A DNA stretch of 64,000 bases from an uncultured Woeseiaceae bacterium (GTDB lineage Bacteria; Pseudomonadota; Gammaproteobacteria; Steroidobacterales; Woeseiaceae), in contig CALZMQ010000006.1 of NCBI GenBank assembly GCA_945788625.1, positions 56,021 to 120,020 on the forward strand, given 5' to 3'. Under the pieces are notes generated by a model. That model saw nothing but the letters and a program-made list of their open reading frames with translations, had not been told where the DNA came from and did no database searches. This document shows positions 18,297 through 26,530 of this stretch, piece after piece. Within the stretch, counting starts at the first letter, position 1. Each line of letters starts with the position of its first letter. Position numbers and translations under genes: made by a program.

Positions 18297-18916
18297 CCAT
18301 GGATGTGGAGTGGTGGGCGTCGATCGCTGGAATAGCGAGCCTGTTGCTGCTCCTGATTCCGCCGGTTCGCCGCTTTATCAAGCAAATCTTCCGTGCAATT
18401 GCGGCGTGGGTCGATGATGGCGATAGCAAGAATATGCAGGAGAATATCGACCGTTTGGAGGACATGCTCGCCGATTTCCAAAAGGACCTGAATTCTGTTA
18501 ACGATCTCCGAAAAGTAATGTCGTCGATTATTGCCGAGGCCACCATCGGACTGAACAACCGGATAACGCTTGCTGCGGACGAGATATCAAGGCTCGACAT
18601 GCAGATTACCGAGGGTAATCCGGAGCCTAAAGGCAAGAAGAAGCAGCTTGGTCGCGCCAAGAGAAACGGAATTCTCGAGGCCGAACACGACCAGGGGAGC
18701 AGACAAATAGAAAAGCACGTTCGTGAGCTTGAATTGATCGCAGGTAATGAAGGGGCATTGCGCGGGCTCAGCGAAGGAGAGGGCGACAGGGGAACGCTCG
18801 AATTGGCCAGAAAGATACAAGAATCCGAACACGGTGAATCGAATATCGCCGAATACCTGCAATCCCTGGAGCGCCGTTTGGCCGATGTCGAAAAACGCGA
18901 GGATGATGAAGACTAG
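18293..18916 (+). CDS. Membrane-anchored coiled-coil protein of the kinase operon
   Basis: 207 residues. An N-terminal membrane helix (about 8-25, ASIAGIASLLLLLIPPV) is followed by a basic patch (RRFIKQIFR) that fits a cytoplasmic C-terminus, then a long charged helix to the end with a very acidic tail (EKREDDED). Start GTG at 18293 overlaps the regulator's stop; an ATG two codons later is an alternative. It could be the effector or receptor of the receiver-only regulator at the membrane. No family recognised. The 142 bases after it hold no gene; a weak GGGG-attcg-CCCC hairpin lies near 18977. Confidence 0.7.
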   Translation: MTMDVEWWASIAGIASLLLLLIPPVRRFIKQIFRAIAAWVDDGDSKNMQENIDRLEDMLADFQKDLNSVNDLRKVMSSIIAEATIGLNNRITLAADEISRLDMQITEGNPEPKGKKKQLGRAKRNGILEAEHDQGSRQIEKHVRELELIAGNEGALRGLSEGEGDRGTLELARKIQESEHGESNIAEYLQSLERRLADVEKREDDED

Positions 18917-19058
18917 GCGTCCCTGGCTTCCAACTCGCTGCCAGTGACGCGCCTGGCGCTGGTCCGACAGGTGAGGGGATTCGCCCCCCGATTCCGCTTA
19001 TACAGGTAAGCCAGATCACGGGCCTTTCGTGGGCTCGTGCATTACCGGGGGCGGTCAC

Positions 19059-20456
19059 ATGAAAACGGGACGGGACACAGTAATAGAAGCCCTGAACCTC
19101 GCCAGAATGGGCGAAACGGGGCGCGCCAGCCGTTTGTTGCAAGCGATGAGGAACCAGCCGGAGCTCGAAGCCGATGCCTGTTACGGCCTGGGGTTGATCG
19201 AGCTGTGTCAGAACAACGTCGACAATTCAGAGGCATATTTCTGCAAAGCCACCGTTGTCGACCCCAGCCACGCTGATGCGTACTACCAGCTCGCGAAGAT
19301 CGCCGATTCACGCGGCGACCCCGTCACCGCAACCCTCTATCTGAAGTCGGCTATCGCCCAAAAGCCGGGGCATGTCATGGCTGCGGAAGCACTGGCGGAA
19401 CACGGTGTGGACGTGAATTCACGATCGTATTCGGAGCCTGAACCGATGCGCCGCAATTATGCAAGGCAGATGGCAAGTGCAAATACCAACACCAAGCATT
19501 GGGGACACGATATGAACAAGATCGGTCTGACCTGGAAAACACTGATCTCCATGATTACGCTGGTCGTGCTGACGCTCGGCGTCATCCAGGAAGCAGGCGC
19601 GACCCGTTACAAACGAGCGACGCTTACCGATCTCGTCAGGCATTCGGCTGTCGTGATGATCGGAACAGTGGTTGGAATAGAATACCGGGAAGACCGGAAA
19701 ACCGGCGAGATATTCACGGACATCAAGATACGGCCGATCCGCTCGGTCTATGGCGACGACAAGCTCAGGCTGGACAAAGGGGAGACCTTCAAGCTCCCGT
19801 TCTCCGGTGGTCTGAATGCCAAGGGCCAGATGGAACTCGTGGTCGGCTTGCCGGAGCTCAACCTGGGCCAAACCTATCTCTTGTTCCTGCGTGGCGGCGA
19901 GTGGAGCCTGAATCCTATTGCGGGCTGGACGCAGGGCGCGCTGCGCCTGGTCGCGATCGAGAAGGGCGGTGACCACGTCATGTTCAACGCGGACGATGCC
20001 GTGGTCACCGGACTGAAGGACGGCTACCTGGCGTACGCGCCGATGCCTCAGCAGGGGCCGCAGGGCGGCCCGGGGGACGGCGATTGCAGGCAAAAACCGG
20101 CGCGCATCGATCTCGGCAGCCAATTGAATCCAGATGAATTCAAGCAGCGCGAGTCGGATTCCATCTACCGGGAAGACAATGTCGAGGAGTTGCAGAAACT
20201 GGACGAGGAACGCCAGAAAGGGCTGTCCGAAAAGCAGCCGACGCGTGATCGGCTTGCACGCATGCGCGAACTCCTTGGCGAGAAGCCCATGATGCTGAGC
20301 GACCTCATCGGCCAGGTGAAAGAGCTGCGATCCGGCATGCGCAAGGACCTCGACCCGAAGTTGCTGGAATACCACCCGATGCCCATTCCCGGGCTCATGC
20401 GCTCAGCCCCTGTCCTTAAGCCCCGCGACTCCCACAAATCAAAGGAGGGCGAGTAA
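19059..20456 (+). CDS. TPR protein fused in frame to an exported domain
   Basis: 465 residues from the ATG at 19059 (GGGGG upstream). Residues 1-135 are tetratricopeptide-like helices (ALNLARMGETGRASRLL, DACYGLGLIELCQNN, ADAYYQLAKIADSRG). Then comes an ordinary-looking signal peptide (MNKIGLTWKTLISM... ending GVIQEAGA) at about 152-185, and a beta-rich domain (DLVRHSAVVMIGTVVGIEYRED... GQTYLLFLRGG) with a charged C-terminal tail. The ATG of the inner signal (19512) has its own GGGGA 9 bases upstream, so a separate exported protein may be made from it. Either a membrane-anchored fusion or two proteins from one frame. The matrixin-like gene starts within its stop codon. Confidence 0.7.
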   Translation: MKTGRDTVIEALNLARMGETGRASRLLQAMRNQPELEADACYGLGLIELCQNNVDNSEAYFCKATVVDPSHADAYYQLAKIADSRGDPVTATLYLKSAIAQKPGHVMAAEALAEHGVDVNSRSYSEPEPMRRNYARQMASANTNTKHWGHDMNKIGLTWKTLISMITLVVLTLGVIQEAGATRYKRATLTDLVRHSAVVMIGTVVGIEYREDRKTGEIFTDIKIRPIRSVYGDDKLRLDKGETFKLPFSGGLNAKGQMELVVGLPELNLGQTYLLFLRGGEWSLNPIAGWTQGALRLVAIEKGGDHVMFNADDAVVTGLKDGYLAYAPMPQQGPQGGPGDGDCRQKPARIDLGSQLNPDEFKQRESDSIYREDNVEELQKLDEERQKGLSEKQPTRDRLARMRELLGEKPMMLSDLIGQVKELRSGMRKDLDPKLLEYHPMPIPGLMRSAPVLKPRDSHKSKEGE

Positions 20457-21487
20457 TGAAATTCTGGAACTTGCGTTCGATATTCCTTGTTCTTGGAACA
20501 TTCGTCGGTGTGCCGGCGCACGCCTTTCAATTCGATGAGTGCTGGCCGGACCCCGTCACCTGGGACAACGACGTGACGGTCAAACTGTCGCCAGTGTCGT
20601 TTCCTACGACTCACCCGATTCGCAACGACATATTCACGAGCTTCGGCCGCTGGAACGACATGCGGGGCATGCATTTCGAGTTCGAGAATATTATCAACGA
20701 TAACGATACGACTATGGGACTCGGGAGCGATGGCAATGAAGTCGGGCTGGTGTCCAATGCCGCGGCGGGTGGCGCGCTCGCGGTCACCCAGATGCGCTTC
20801 GATATCTGCTTTTTCGGCCAGGACATTGAAGAGGCGGATATGCGCTTTAACAATTCGGTTACCTGGGAGTTCGGGGATCACGACCCACGTACCGTGGAAG
20901 GAAACGCCAGTTTCCGCTTCACGGCCGTGCATGAAATGGGACATTTCCTGGGCCTCAATCATGAACCCAACCAGATGGCCGTAATGACGAACACGGCTTC
21001 GGCCTTCCATGGCGGCAACGCTGCGTTCCGTTCGGCGCCGTTCGGGGACGATGCGCGTGGTGCGCGCACACTCTACAGTCACTCGAATTCGGAAACCGAC
21101 TTTTCCATTACCAACTTCAGGCGAACCGGTTCGGATGCCACAGCGCTCATACTCGGCAGCGGCACGCAGAATACGCCCCGTGGTGGGACGTTCAACTCCG
21201 GATTCGCGTTCGTCAATCAGGGCAAGACATTCGTCGACGCGAATTTCGTGATCGTGATGTCCACCAACAGCATCATCTCGATGTCGGATCGTGTCATTGC
21301 GAGCGGCCGCGCTTTCGGTCCCGCGGGTACCTTCGTATTCGCGACGTTTCCTCTGCGGGTTCCAAACGACCTGGCGCCGGGTAACTACTTTGTCGGCGGC
21401 ATACTGGACCCCAACAACAATATCGCCGAAGCGCGCGAAGCCAATAACCGGGTTGCGTTTCCCGGACGTGTGAACGTCACGCCGTAG
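20456..21487 (+). CDS. Exported matrixin-like metalloprotease with CARDB-type domain
   Basis: 343 residues. A signal peptide of about 23 residues ends PAHA. The catalytic region carries HEMGHFLGLNH (His159, Glu160, His163, His169), the metzincin HExxHxxGxxH zinc site, and MAVM for the Met-turn at 174-177. Residues about 215-343 form a beta-sandwich of the CARDB/APHP kind (GFAFVNQGKTFVDANFVI... NNIAEAREANNRV). It should be a secreted zinc endopeptidase; substrate unknown. The gene overlaps the preceding one by a single base (TAATG), so the upstream exported protein may be its partner or inhibitor. Length and domain order are normal for bacterial matrixin-like proteins. Confidence 0.88.
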   Translation: MKFWNLRSIFLVLGTFVGVPAHAFQFDECWPDPVTWDNDVTVKLSPVSFPTTHPIRNDIFTSFGRWNDMRGMHFEFENIINDNDTTMGLGSDGNEVGLVSNAAAGGALAVTQMRFDICFFGQDIEEADMRFNNSVTWEFGDHDPRTVEGNASFRFTAVHEMGHFLGLNHEPNQMAVMTNTASAFHGGNAAFRSAPFGDDARGARTLYSHSNSETDFSITNFRRTGSDATALILGSGTQNTPRGGTFNSGFAFVNQGKTFVDANFVIVMSTNSIISMSDRVIASGRAFGPAGTFVFATFPLRVPNDLAPGNYFVGGILDPNNNIAEAREANNRVAFPGRVNVTP

Positions 21488-21500
21488 CGAACTCGCCGTT

Positions 21501-22010
21501 TCAGCTTGATGGAGGCGGGGCGGTCATCTGCCCCGGCACGTCCGCGCGTGGCACCATAGTAACGGTCAGCGGGAAGCTGATCTTCGTCGTCGCGTTGACT
21601 ACGCCATCCATTGTCAGTGCCTGGATGACCTTGCAGTCAGTGTCCTTGAGGGCATCCTTCGCCGATTCAGTGCCTGAATCGCACCCCAGCACGAGGACGG
21701 CATCGTAATCCCTGGCGCGCTTCTGAAGGCGCTTGCGCTGCCCCTCGGTCCACAGGCACATCATCGGTGTTGGCGTATGAATCTCGAACTCACCCGTTCG
21801 AATGCCGCGTTCAAACAGGGAATCGCGAATGGACTTGATGTGGTCTTCGAAAGCTGCGGTTTTGAGCCCATGGCGAAAGAACTCGATGAACGGTGATTGC
21901 TTTTGCATCGCAATACACATCGGCGGACAGACAGGGCAGGACGCGATAAGAACCGAGTGGCATCTGGCGAGTTCGTCAGACACATCTCTGGGTGTCAACT
22001 TGACAGGCAT
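21501..22010 (-). CDS. Cysteine-rich protein with CPVCPPMC motif, unknown function
   Basis: 169 residues, cytoplasmic by appearance. Near the N-terminus is SCPVCPPMCIAMQ, four Cys-type ligands that could bind a metal or iron-sulphur cluster, and later MMCLW and VLGCDSG. The second half (YDAVLVLGCDSGTESAKDAL) reads like a Rossmann-type strand-loop-helix. It bears a loose resemblance to zinc/cluster-binding C-terminal domains associated with methylenetetrahydrofolate reductase, but this is not secure. The start has an AAGGAG-type site directly upstream. A 17-bp palindrome lies in its upstream region. Confidence 0.6.
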   Translation of the reverse strand: MPVKLTPRDVSDELARCHSVLIASCPVCPPMCIAMQKQSPFIEFFRHGLKTAAFEDHIKSIRDSLFERGIRTGEFEIHTPTPMMCLWTEGQRKRLQKRARDYDAVLVLGCDSGTESAKDALKDTDCKVIQALTMDGVVNATTKISFPLTVTMVPRADVPGQMTAPPPSS

Positions 22011-22162
22011 ACTCCTTCTCCTTGCACCAACACATTCGTGGCGGCCGGTGCCGCTGCCACGACGCCATTCATGGCAGCGTTATTGCCTGGTCGCCGTACG
22101 AACACGATGCGATTACGACAACATTTTGGCCAAACCTCAATATATTGGCGGCGGTGGAAGCA

Positions 22163-22179
22163 GGCAATTCGTAATTGCC
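22163..22179. promoter_or_regulatory. Perfect 17-bp inverted repeat upstream of the CPVCPPMC gene
   Basis: GGCAATT-CGT-AATTGCC, 7-bp arms and a 3-base spacer, about 150 bases upstream of the start at 22010. A CAATTGC half-like word recurs at about 22206. The rest of the 276-base gap (22011-22286) shows no gene. The geometry is that of a dimeric regulator site. Confidence 0.35.
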
Positions 22180-22286
22180 GTAGCCTTGAACGCTCTCTGA
22201 AGCGACAATTGCGGTACCACGGACGTAGTGCACCCGAGAGCGGCAGTTCTAGAAACGACATTGATTTAGTACGTTAACACGTTGTT

Positions 22287-22802
22287 TTAATGTTGTTCGA
22301 CGGCAATTTCCTCGGCCAACCACTCTTCCACCCAGGCAACGTGTTTTTCCTCTTCCACGGCAAACTCGGCGGCGATTTCGCGAACGTGCTCATCGGTGCT
22401 GTCATCGACGACCTGCGCGAAAAACTCGTACGCACGCTTCTCGTTATCGAGCGCCAGCGACATGGCCTGGCAAGGTGTCATCAGGTGGAAGAGGCGGGTA
22501 CTGTCAGTGTTTTCAGGCGCCTCCTGTCCGTCCCAGAGATACTGGCTTGGCGTGAGCATGGGTAATTTGTGGCCCCTGATCTGCTCGTCGATTACGTCAG
22601 CGTGCCGGGCTTCGATGGCCGACATTCTCGCGAAGATCCTCGCGACTTTCCTGTTGCCGATTCTTTCCATCATTTCGGAGAGTTGCTCGTAGCGCTGCAT
22701 GGCCTCGAGTTCGATGACCAGTGCGTGCAGAAGCAGTTCCGGGAGTGACATCTTGCAAGCGGGGACGTCCGTGGCCGCGCTCATGGTGGGTGTTCTGAGC
22801 AT
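22287..22802 (-). CDS. Ferritin-like (rubrerythrin-type) diiron protein
   Basis: 171 residues from the ATG at 22802, preferred because AGGGAG lies 7 bases before it. Four-helix pattern with carboxylate and His ligands: ELEAMQRYEQL, AIEARHADVID (ExxRH), NEKRAYEFF and AVEEEKHVAWVEEW (ExxxH). This is the rubrerythrin/ferritin-like diiron arrangement; there is no rubredoxin domain, so it may serve in iron or peroxide handling. A second, different ferritin-like gene is divergent 390 bases away. Confidence in the fold is good; the precise activity is unknown. Confidence 0.8.
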   Translation of the reverse strand: MLRTPTMSAATDVPACKMSLPELLLHALVIELEAMQRYEQLSEMMERIGNRKVARIFARMSAIEARHADVIDEQIRGHKLPMLTPSQYLWDGQEAPENTDSTRLFHLMTPCQAMSLALDNEKRAYEFFAQVVDDSTDEHVREIAAEFAVEEEKHVAWVEEWLAEEIAVEQH

Positions 22803-23192
22803 CGGTATTCTCCCTGGTGCATAAGTGTGTACGCACAATTACATACCCAAGAATAGGAATAATTGACCATAAAGCGAGAGCAACGGGCATTTTTGTGACA
22901 CAGTTCCGCTTTTGGGCAGAATTATGTGAAATAGAGCACGGTCCGCGTACGCCATAGACGATGCTGGGAATGCAGGCAGTGCGACACAGGCCGTGACCGG
23001 CAGGAGATCGGGGAGGGCCCATTCGGCCTCGCCGAATTGCTGTTCTTGCTCCTTTTTCTCGCGATACGCCGCCTTTCTGGAACGATCGAAGACTGAACTG
23101 ATGCCGTTGACATGATGTGATTCATGCCTTGAATCCGCTCTTACTGGTAGGAGACGAAAACATTTTTTGTGCAGTGAATTCGGGAATAAGAC
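22803..23192. other. Divergent intergenic region without a gene
   Basis: 390 bases between the two divergent ferritin-like genes. I find no convincing coding frame: the open frames here run antisense into neighbours. An imperfect palindrome GTGTGTACGCAC lies at about 22826-22837, close to the start of the left gene. It should hold both promoters. Confidence 0.4.
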
Positions 23193-23960
23193 ATGAATCA
23201 GAATGCGAATCGCTGGCGGCATTGGAAACGATTTTTTGAAGGTCGACGGGAGCGTGTGCTGCCGAGGCTGGAGATATGGGAAGACTACTCCGCATTCCCG
23301 GCATCGCTGGCCAGGTCCCTGGCCAAATTTCAGTTGCGAAAGTCCCGCGGCGATACGATCGTCGGTCACGCCAGAAACAGCTCGCTTAGAGGTATCGATC
23401 GCCATTATGCGGATGCAATGGCGCTGCTCGTCAAGGAGCAGCACTATCATTCCGAACTCCTGGCGATCTGCATCCGCAATCTCGGCGGCGAACTCGTCCG
23501 CAGTAGCCGGACGGCAAAGCTCGCTGCAAATGCCAGGGGACTGATCGGGCTCAGGTTCAAAGTGCTTGTAATGCTGGCCACAGAGATCGTTGGGACGGCT
23601 GCCTACCAGTTGCTGTCGGAGCGATTGCCGAACACACGAATCCAGTCATTGCTTGCCAGTATTGCCAGTGACGAACGTGCTCACTTACCATTCCATTGCG
23701 ATTTCCTTCGCTTGCAAATGGGCGGTGCCGTCCGGCGGTCAATATTCACGGTCGCCTGGCGCGTGATCCTGTTTGTAGCTGCGCTGGTGGTACTGGTTGA
23801 TCACAGGCAGACGCTGCGCAATCTGGGAATAGCTTCAGGCACAGCCTGGCGACGCTGCGCGGCCTACGGCGAGATCGCAGAGCGGCTGGTGGTCGATAAC
23901 GAGGCCGCCGTATTCCCCGAGATTCCGCAGATCGAGGGAGTGATTCTGGGTCGTAGCTAG
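23193..23960 (+). CDS. Ferritin-like domain protein with C-terminal hydrophobic helix
   Basis: 255 residues. Putative metal-binding helices: KEQHYHSELL (about 90), LATEIVGTAAYQ and SDERAHLPFHCDFL (about 168), the E/ExxH pattern of diiron four-helix proteins. A hydrophobic helix VILFVAALVVLVD (about 190-203) could contact the membrane, as in COQ7- or MiaE-like enzymes. The first 60 residues are basic and helical. Substrate unknown; hydroxylase or iron handling are both possible. Divergent from the other ferritin-like gene, which may imply shared regulation. Confidence 0.65.
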   Translation: MNQNANRWRHWKRFFEGRRERVLPRLEIWEDYSAFPASLARSLAKFQLRKSRGDTIVGHARNSSLRGIDRHYADAMALLVKEQHYHSELLAICIRNLGGELVRSSRTAKLAANARGLIGLRFKVLVMLATEIVGTAAYQLLSERLPNTRIQSLLASIASDERAHLPFHCDFLRLQMGGAVRRSIFTVAWRVILFVAALVVLVDHRQTLRNLGIASGTAWRRCAAYGEIAERLVVDNEAAVFPEIPQIEGVILGRS

Positions 23961-23970
23961 ATCAAAGGCG

Positions 23971-24600
23971 CTACTTCGTTAATGCCGCCTGTTGGTCTGC
24001 CTGCAGGCAATTCGATGCGTGCGTTACTCGATGCCAGGAGTATCGGTCGCTGAGGCTCACACGAGCGACGTACGTCGCGACGCGCACATTGATCGGAACC
24101 CGACGGTCCACTACAAATTGCGAAGACTCGCCGGTGTCAAGCATCTTGACTCTTGCCTTGCCGTCCTTCAGGTCAAGCGGCGTCCACCACTTTCCGACGT
24201 CTTCCTGCGTCTTCCCGTCGGATCTGTGATAGGTAATCTCGACCCTTGGTTCCAGGCCCCAGATCGCGACGGAGCCGACATTGCTGACTTCGATACTTAC
24301 GGCGTGGAAATTCGTCGATTCGTCGAACGGAAAAACCTCGACGGTTGTTTCAATAGTCAGGCGGGGAGACAGTGTCCGACCCTTAAAAAATCGAAAATAG
24401 GAAGCGACCGCGCCGAGAGTGAGAACCAGGGTGCCAAGAAGCTTCGTACTCGCGTCGATCAGGTCTTTGTTTTCTACCAGCCGCAGCCTGCTTACGAAGC
24501 CCAAACGAAAAGCAACAGCGATCAGCAACACGATCAATACCATCGACAGGACGACCAACAACGGCGAATACAGCCTGGCCCATCGGGCGCGCCAATTCAT
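23971..24600 (-). CDS. Inner-membrane protein with beta domain, unknown function
   Basis: 209 residues. Two N-terminal hydrophobic segments (about 12-34 and 50-70) precede a beta-rich domain (RLTIETTVEVFPFDE... FHAVSIEVSNVGSVAIWGLEPRV) that ends with a Cys-containing tail. The topology suggests both helices in the inner membrane and the soluble domain on one face. Its ATG overlaps the stop of a 32-residue membrane protein gene (ATGA), and it has no ribosome site of its own, so it depends on coupled translation. Convergent with the ferritin-like gene (10 bases apart). Not recognised. Confidence 0.7.
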   Translation of the reverse strand: MNWRARWARLYSPLLVVLSMVLIVLLIAVAFRLGFVSRLRLVENKDLIDASTKLLGTLVLTLGAVASYFRFFKGRTLSPRLTIETTVEVFPFDESTNFHAVSIEVSNVGSVAIWGLEPRVEITYHRSDGKTQEDVGKWWTPLDLKDGKARVKMLDTGESSQFVVDRRVPINVRVATYVARVSLSDRYSWHRVTHASNCLQADQQAALTK

Positions 24601-24695
24601 CGAAGTAGGACAAACAAAAGAAATCCTATAACAACGATCAGTACGATAACCAGCAAGAAGCCTGGCACGGGCGTTTGTTTTTGAGCATCCGCCAT
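24597..24695 (-). CDS. 32-residue single-helix membrane protein
   Basis: A short frame starting ATG with AAGGAG 6 bases upstream, an excellent ribosome site. The product begins MADAQKQTPVPG and continues as one 19-residue hydrophobic helix (FLLVIVLIVVIGFLLFVLL) ending in Arg and stop. The stop TGA shares bases with the ATG of the following membrane protein gene, so the two form a coupled unit. Small single-helix proteins of this type often stabilise or regulate a larger membrane partner, here most likely the 209-residue protein. It is too short for standard gene finders. Confidence 0.7.
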   Translation of the reverse strand: MADAQKQTPVPGFLLVIVLIVVIGFLLFVLLR

Positions 24696-24775
24696 TGGCG
24701 TCTCCTTATCTCTTCAAATGCCGAGAATTGGCGTATCACCGCGTTCACACAGCCAGGTGTCACTACCGACTCAAA

Positions 24776-24788
24776 GCACGTAACGTGC
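24776..24788. promoter_or_regulatory. 13-bp perfect palindrome GCACGT-A-ACGTGC
   Basis: A 6-1-6 palindrome lies 81 bases upstream of the small membrane gene (start 24695, reverse strand) and 170 bases before the unknown gene at 24958. It is a possible regulator site in a 262-base divergent intergenic region with no other clear signal. Confidence 0.22.
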
Positions 24789-24957
24789 AGCATTCGACAA
24801 AACCGGGGTCTTTTCACCTAAATTGTAGTACCTGAAAATACAAAGGACGTTGATAGGACATAAGTGCTTGATTTTCCATCGTCAAGATCGTGGACAAGTC
24901 AAGGCAAGTGATTGAGAATTCAGGCTGTCGGGCAGGTGACTTTCAACAGGAAGACCA

Positions 24958-25224
24958 ATGAGAAGTGTTTTTCCGCCGGGTCTCCTCCGGGTGTCATATT
25001 CAACAGCGGATTGGCAGCGGATCATTGACGAGTATTTCTTCCCGGTAGGGCCATTCGAGTTCGTGGAAGGCTGGGTGACCGACGATATGGACATTCCTTA
25101 CTGGAAGCTATTCAAAAATTCCCACACCAGGCAGAAGTACAAATATTGCGACGAGTTGACCCTGGGCGACAGGATCCTGGTGGAGCCTTTCGATGATGCG
25201 TTTGACAGCATCTTGCAAGAATAG
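24958..25224 (+). CDS. Hypothetical 88-residue protein
   Basis: 88 residues with AGGAAG 6 bases before the ATG. The sequence is soluble and aromatic-rich (WQRIIDEYFFPVGPFEFVEGWV, DMDIPYWKLFK, KYKYCDEL), with a C-terminal acidic patch. No motif recognised. Composition and ribosome site support a real gene, but there is no second line of evidence. It stands alone between divergent and co-directional neighbours. Confidence 0.5.
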   Translation: MRSVFPPGLLRVSYSTADWQRIIDEYFFPVGPFEFVEGWVTDDMDIPYWKLFKNSHTRQKYKYCDELTLGDRILVEPFDDAFDSILQE

Positions 25225-25293
25225 CGACGGGACCGCGGACGTACCTCAAACGACGAGGCTCCGAATCCGGGATGGTTTCCCTAGGCCATCCTG

Positions 25294-25431
25294 ATGGCCA
25301 TGGCAGGTGCCGCTTTCAGCAGCGCCCGAGCGGGCGGTTTGGGTGGTCTGTGTGCCCTTGCTTTTCTACTCTTTGTCCCGCTGTCCATTCTGGCAGTCGT
25401 CCGGGCAGAAACTCAGTGCGGAAATCTATAA
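25294..25431 (+). CDS. Possible 45-residue membrane peptide upstream of the AraC gene
   Basis: A frame of 45 codons (ATG GCC ATG GCA...) encoding one hydrophobic segment (GGLCALAFLLFVPLSILAVV) and a polar tail ETQCGNL. It ends 9 bases before the ATG of the AraC-type regulator, so it could be a leader or a coupled small protein. The ribosome site is weak (TAGG 8-10 bases upstream). Treat as a candidate. Confidence 0.35.
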   Translation: MAMAGAAFSSARAGGLGGLCALAFLLFVPLSILAVVRAETQCGNL

Positions 25432-25440
25432 GCTGCAACC

Positions 25441-26511
25441 ATGCCGACCATTGAAACTGCCATTCGACTAATCGTGATTGGGCAGGAACTCCTGATCGCC
25501 GCCGTGTTCCTTTTTGGCAGCGGTGGACGCGCGGCTCGTTTCAGCGGTGCGCTGCTCGTGCTGAGTGTCGTGGGCTACCTGTTCACATCCTCCGCGGTGC
25601 TACGCAATCTACTTCCCATGGTGATACCGGCAGCGCTGCTGTTGGCACTGATAGTCCCGTATTGCCTGTGGTTTTTCGCACGAGCGATTTTCGAGGCGCC
25701 CTGGCCGAAACCCGCATTGGTGATCGCCTTTGCGGCCATCGTCATTGTCGTGTGGCGAATATACCTGTCCGAGGATGCTTTGATTGCTACCTGGAAAGGG
25801 TCCGTGAGCGTGGTGGTGCATATTGTCGCGCTGGCGGCCGTCGCGGATACGCTCTGGCTGGCGCTGAAAGGCCGGCCTGACGATTTGATCGAGAGACGCA
25901 GGTCATTTCGTCTGCTCTTGGTCGCTATCGTTTCGATACAGGTCGCCATAGTTCTTACGGTAGAACTCGCACTTGGTGAGGCGATGCTGCCCGCTTGGGT
26001 CGGGCTGACGAATGTAATCGCAATTGCGCTTCTTACGGTTGGCCTGGCAATACCTATATTGCGCCTCGACGCAGATTTCTTTGAACTCGGGACGATTGGT
26101 CATTCCGGGGGCGCCGAGCACAGCAGCGGGGATTCACTCGGTGCTGCTGAACGCGTTATGAGACAGAAGCTGCTGGATCTGATGGAGGAGGGTGTCTACC
26201 GGGAGACGGGCTTGTCGATCCGTGCTCTGGCCGAAAAACTCGACTATCCGGAACATCAGCTTCGCCGCCTCATCAACGGTCACCTGGGCTACCGGAATTT
26301 TTCTGCGTTCCTGAATAACTATCGCATCAACGAGGCGAAGGAGCGCCTTGCCGACGCCGAGTTCGCCAGGAGGCAGGTACTCACCATCGCCGTTGACCTG
26401 GGATACGCATCGCTCGGCCCCTTCAACAGGGCGTTCAAGGCCGCTACAGGGACGACCCCGACCGACTATCGGAAGAAATACTCCGGACAAACAGGCGCCG
26501 ATTCCGAATAA
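25441..26511 (+). CDS. AraC-family regulator with membrane sensor domain
   Basis: 356 residues. The first 220 contain about seven hydrophobic segments, so the protein is anchored in the inner membrane. The C-terminal 100 residues carry the AraC DNA-binding pair of helix-turn-helices: LSIRALAEKLDYPEHQLRRLIN and LTIAVDLGYASLGPFNRAFKAATGTTPTDYRKK. Such one-component regulators couple a membrane signal to transcription directly. The next gene, an acyltransferase, is 105 bases downstream, and the gap contains direct repeats 20 bp apart, the usual AraC spacing, so it is the likely target. Complete and normal length. Confidence 0.9.
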   Translation: MPTIETAIRLIVIGQELLIAAVFLFGSGGRAARFSGALLVLSVVGYLFTSSAVLRNLLPMVIPAALLLALIVPYCLWFFARAIFEAPWPKPALVIAFAAIVIVVWRIYLSEDALIATWKGSVSVVVHIVALAAVADTLWLALKGRPDDLIERRRSFRLLLVAIVSIQVAIVLTVELALGEAMLPAWVGLTNVIAIALLTVGLAIPILRLDADFFELGTIGHSGGAEHSSGDSLGAAERVMRQKLLDLMEEGVYRETGLSIRALAEKLDYPEHQLRRLINGHLGYRNFSAFLNNYRINEAKERLADAEFARRQVLTIAVDLGYASLGPFNRAFKAATGTTPTDYRKKYSGQTGADSE

Positions 26512-26530
26512 GTGTTGTCGATTTCAAAAT

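Noticed and set aside
22839..23450. 203-codon reverse frame across the divergent ferritin region
   Set aside because: It runs antisense into the ferritin-like gene, with no motif or ribosome site.
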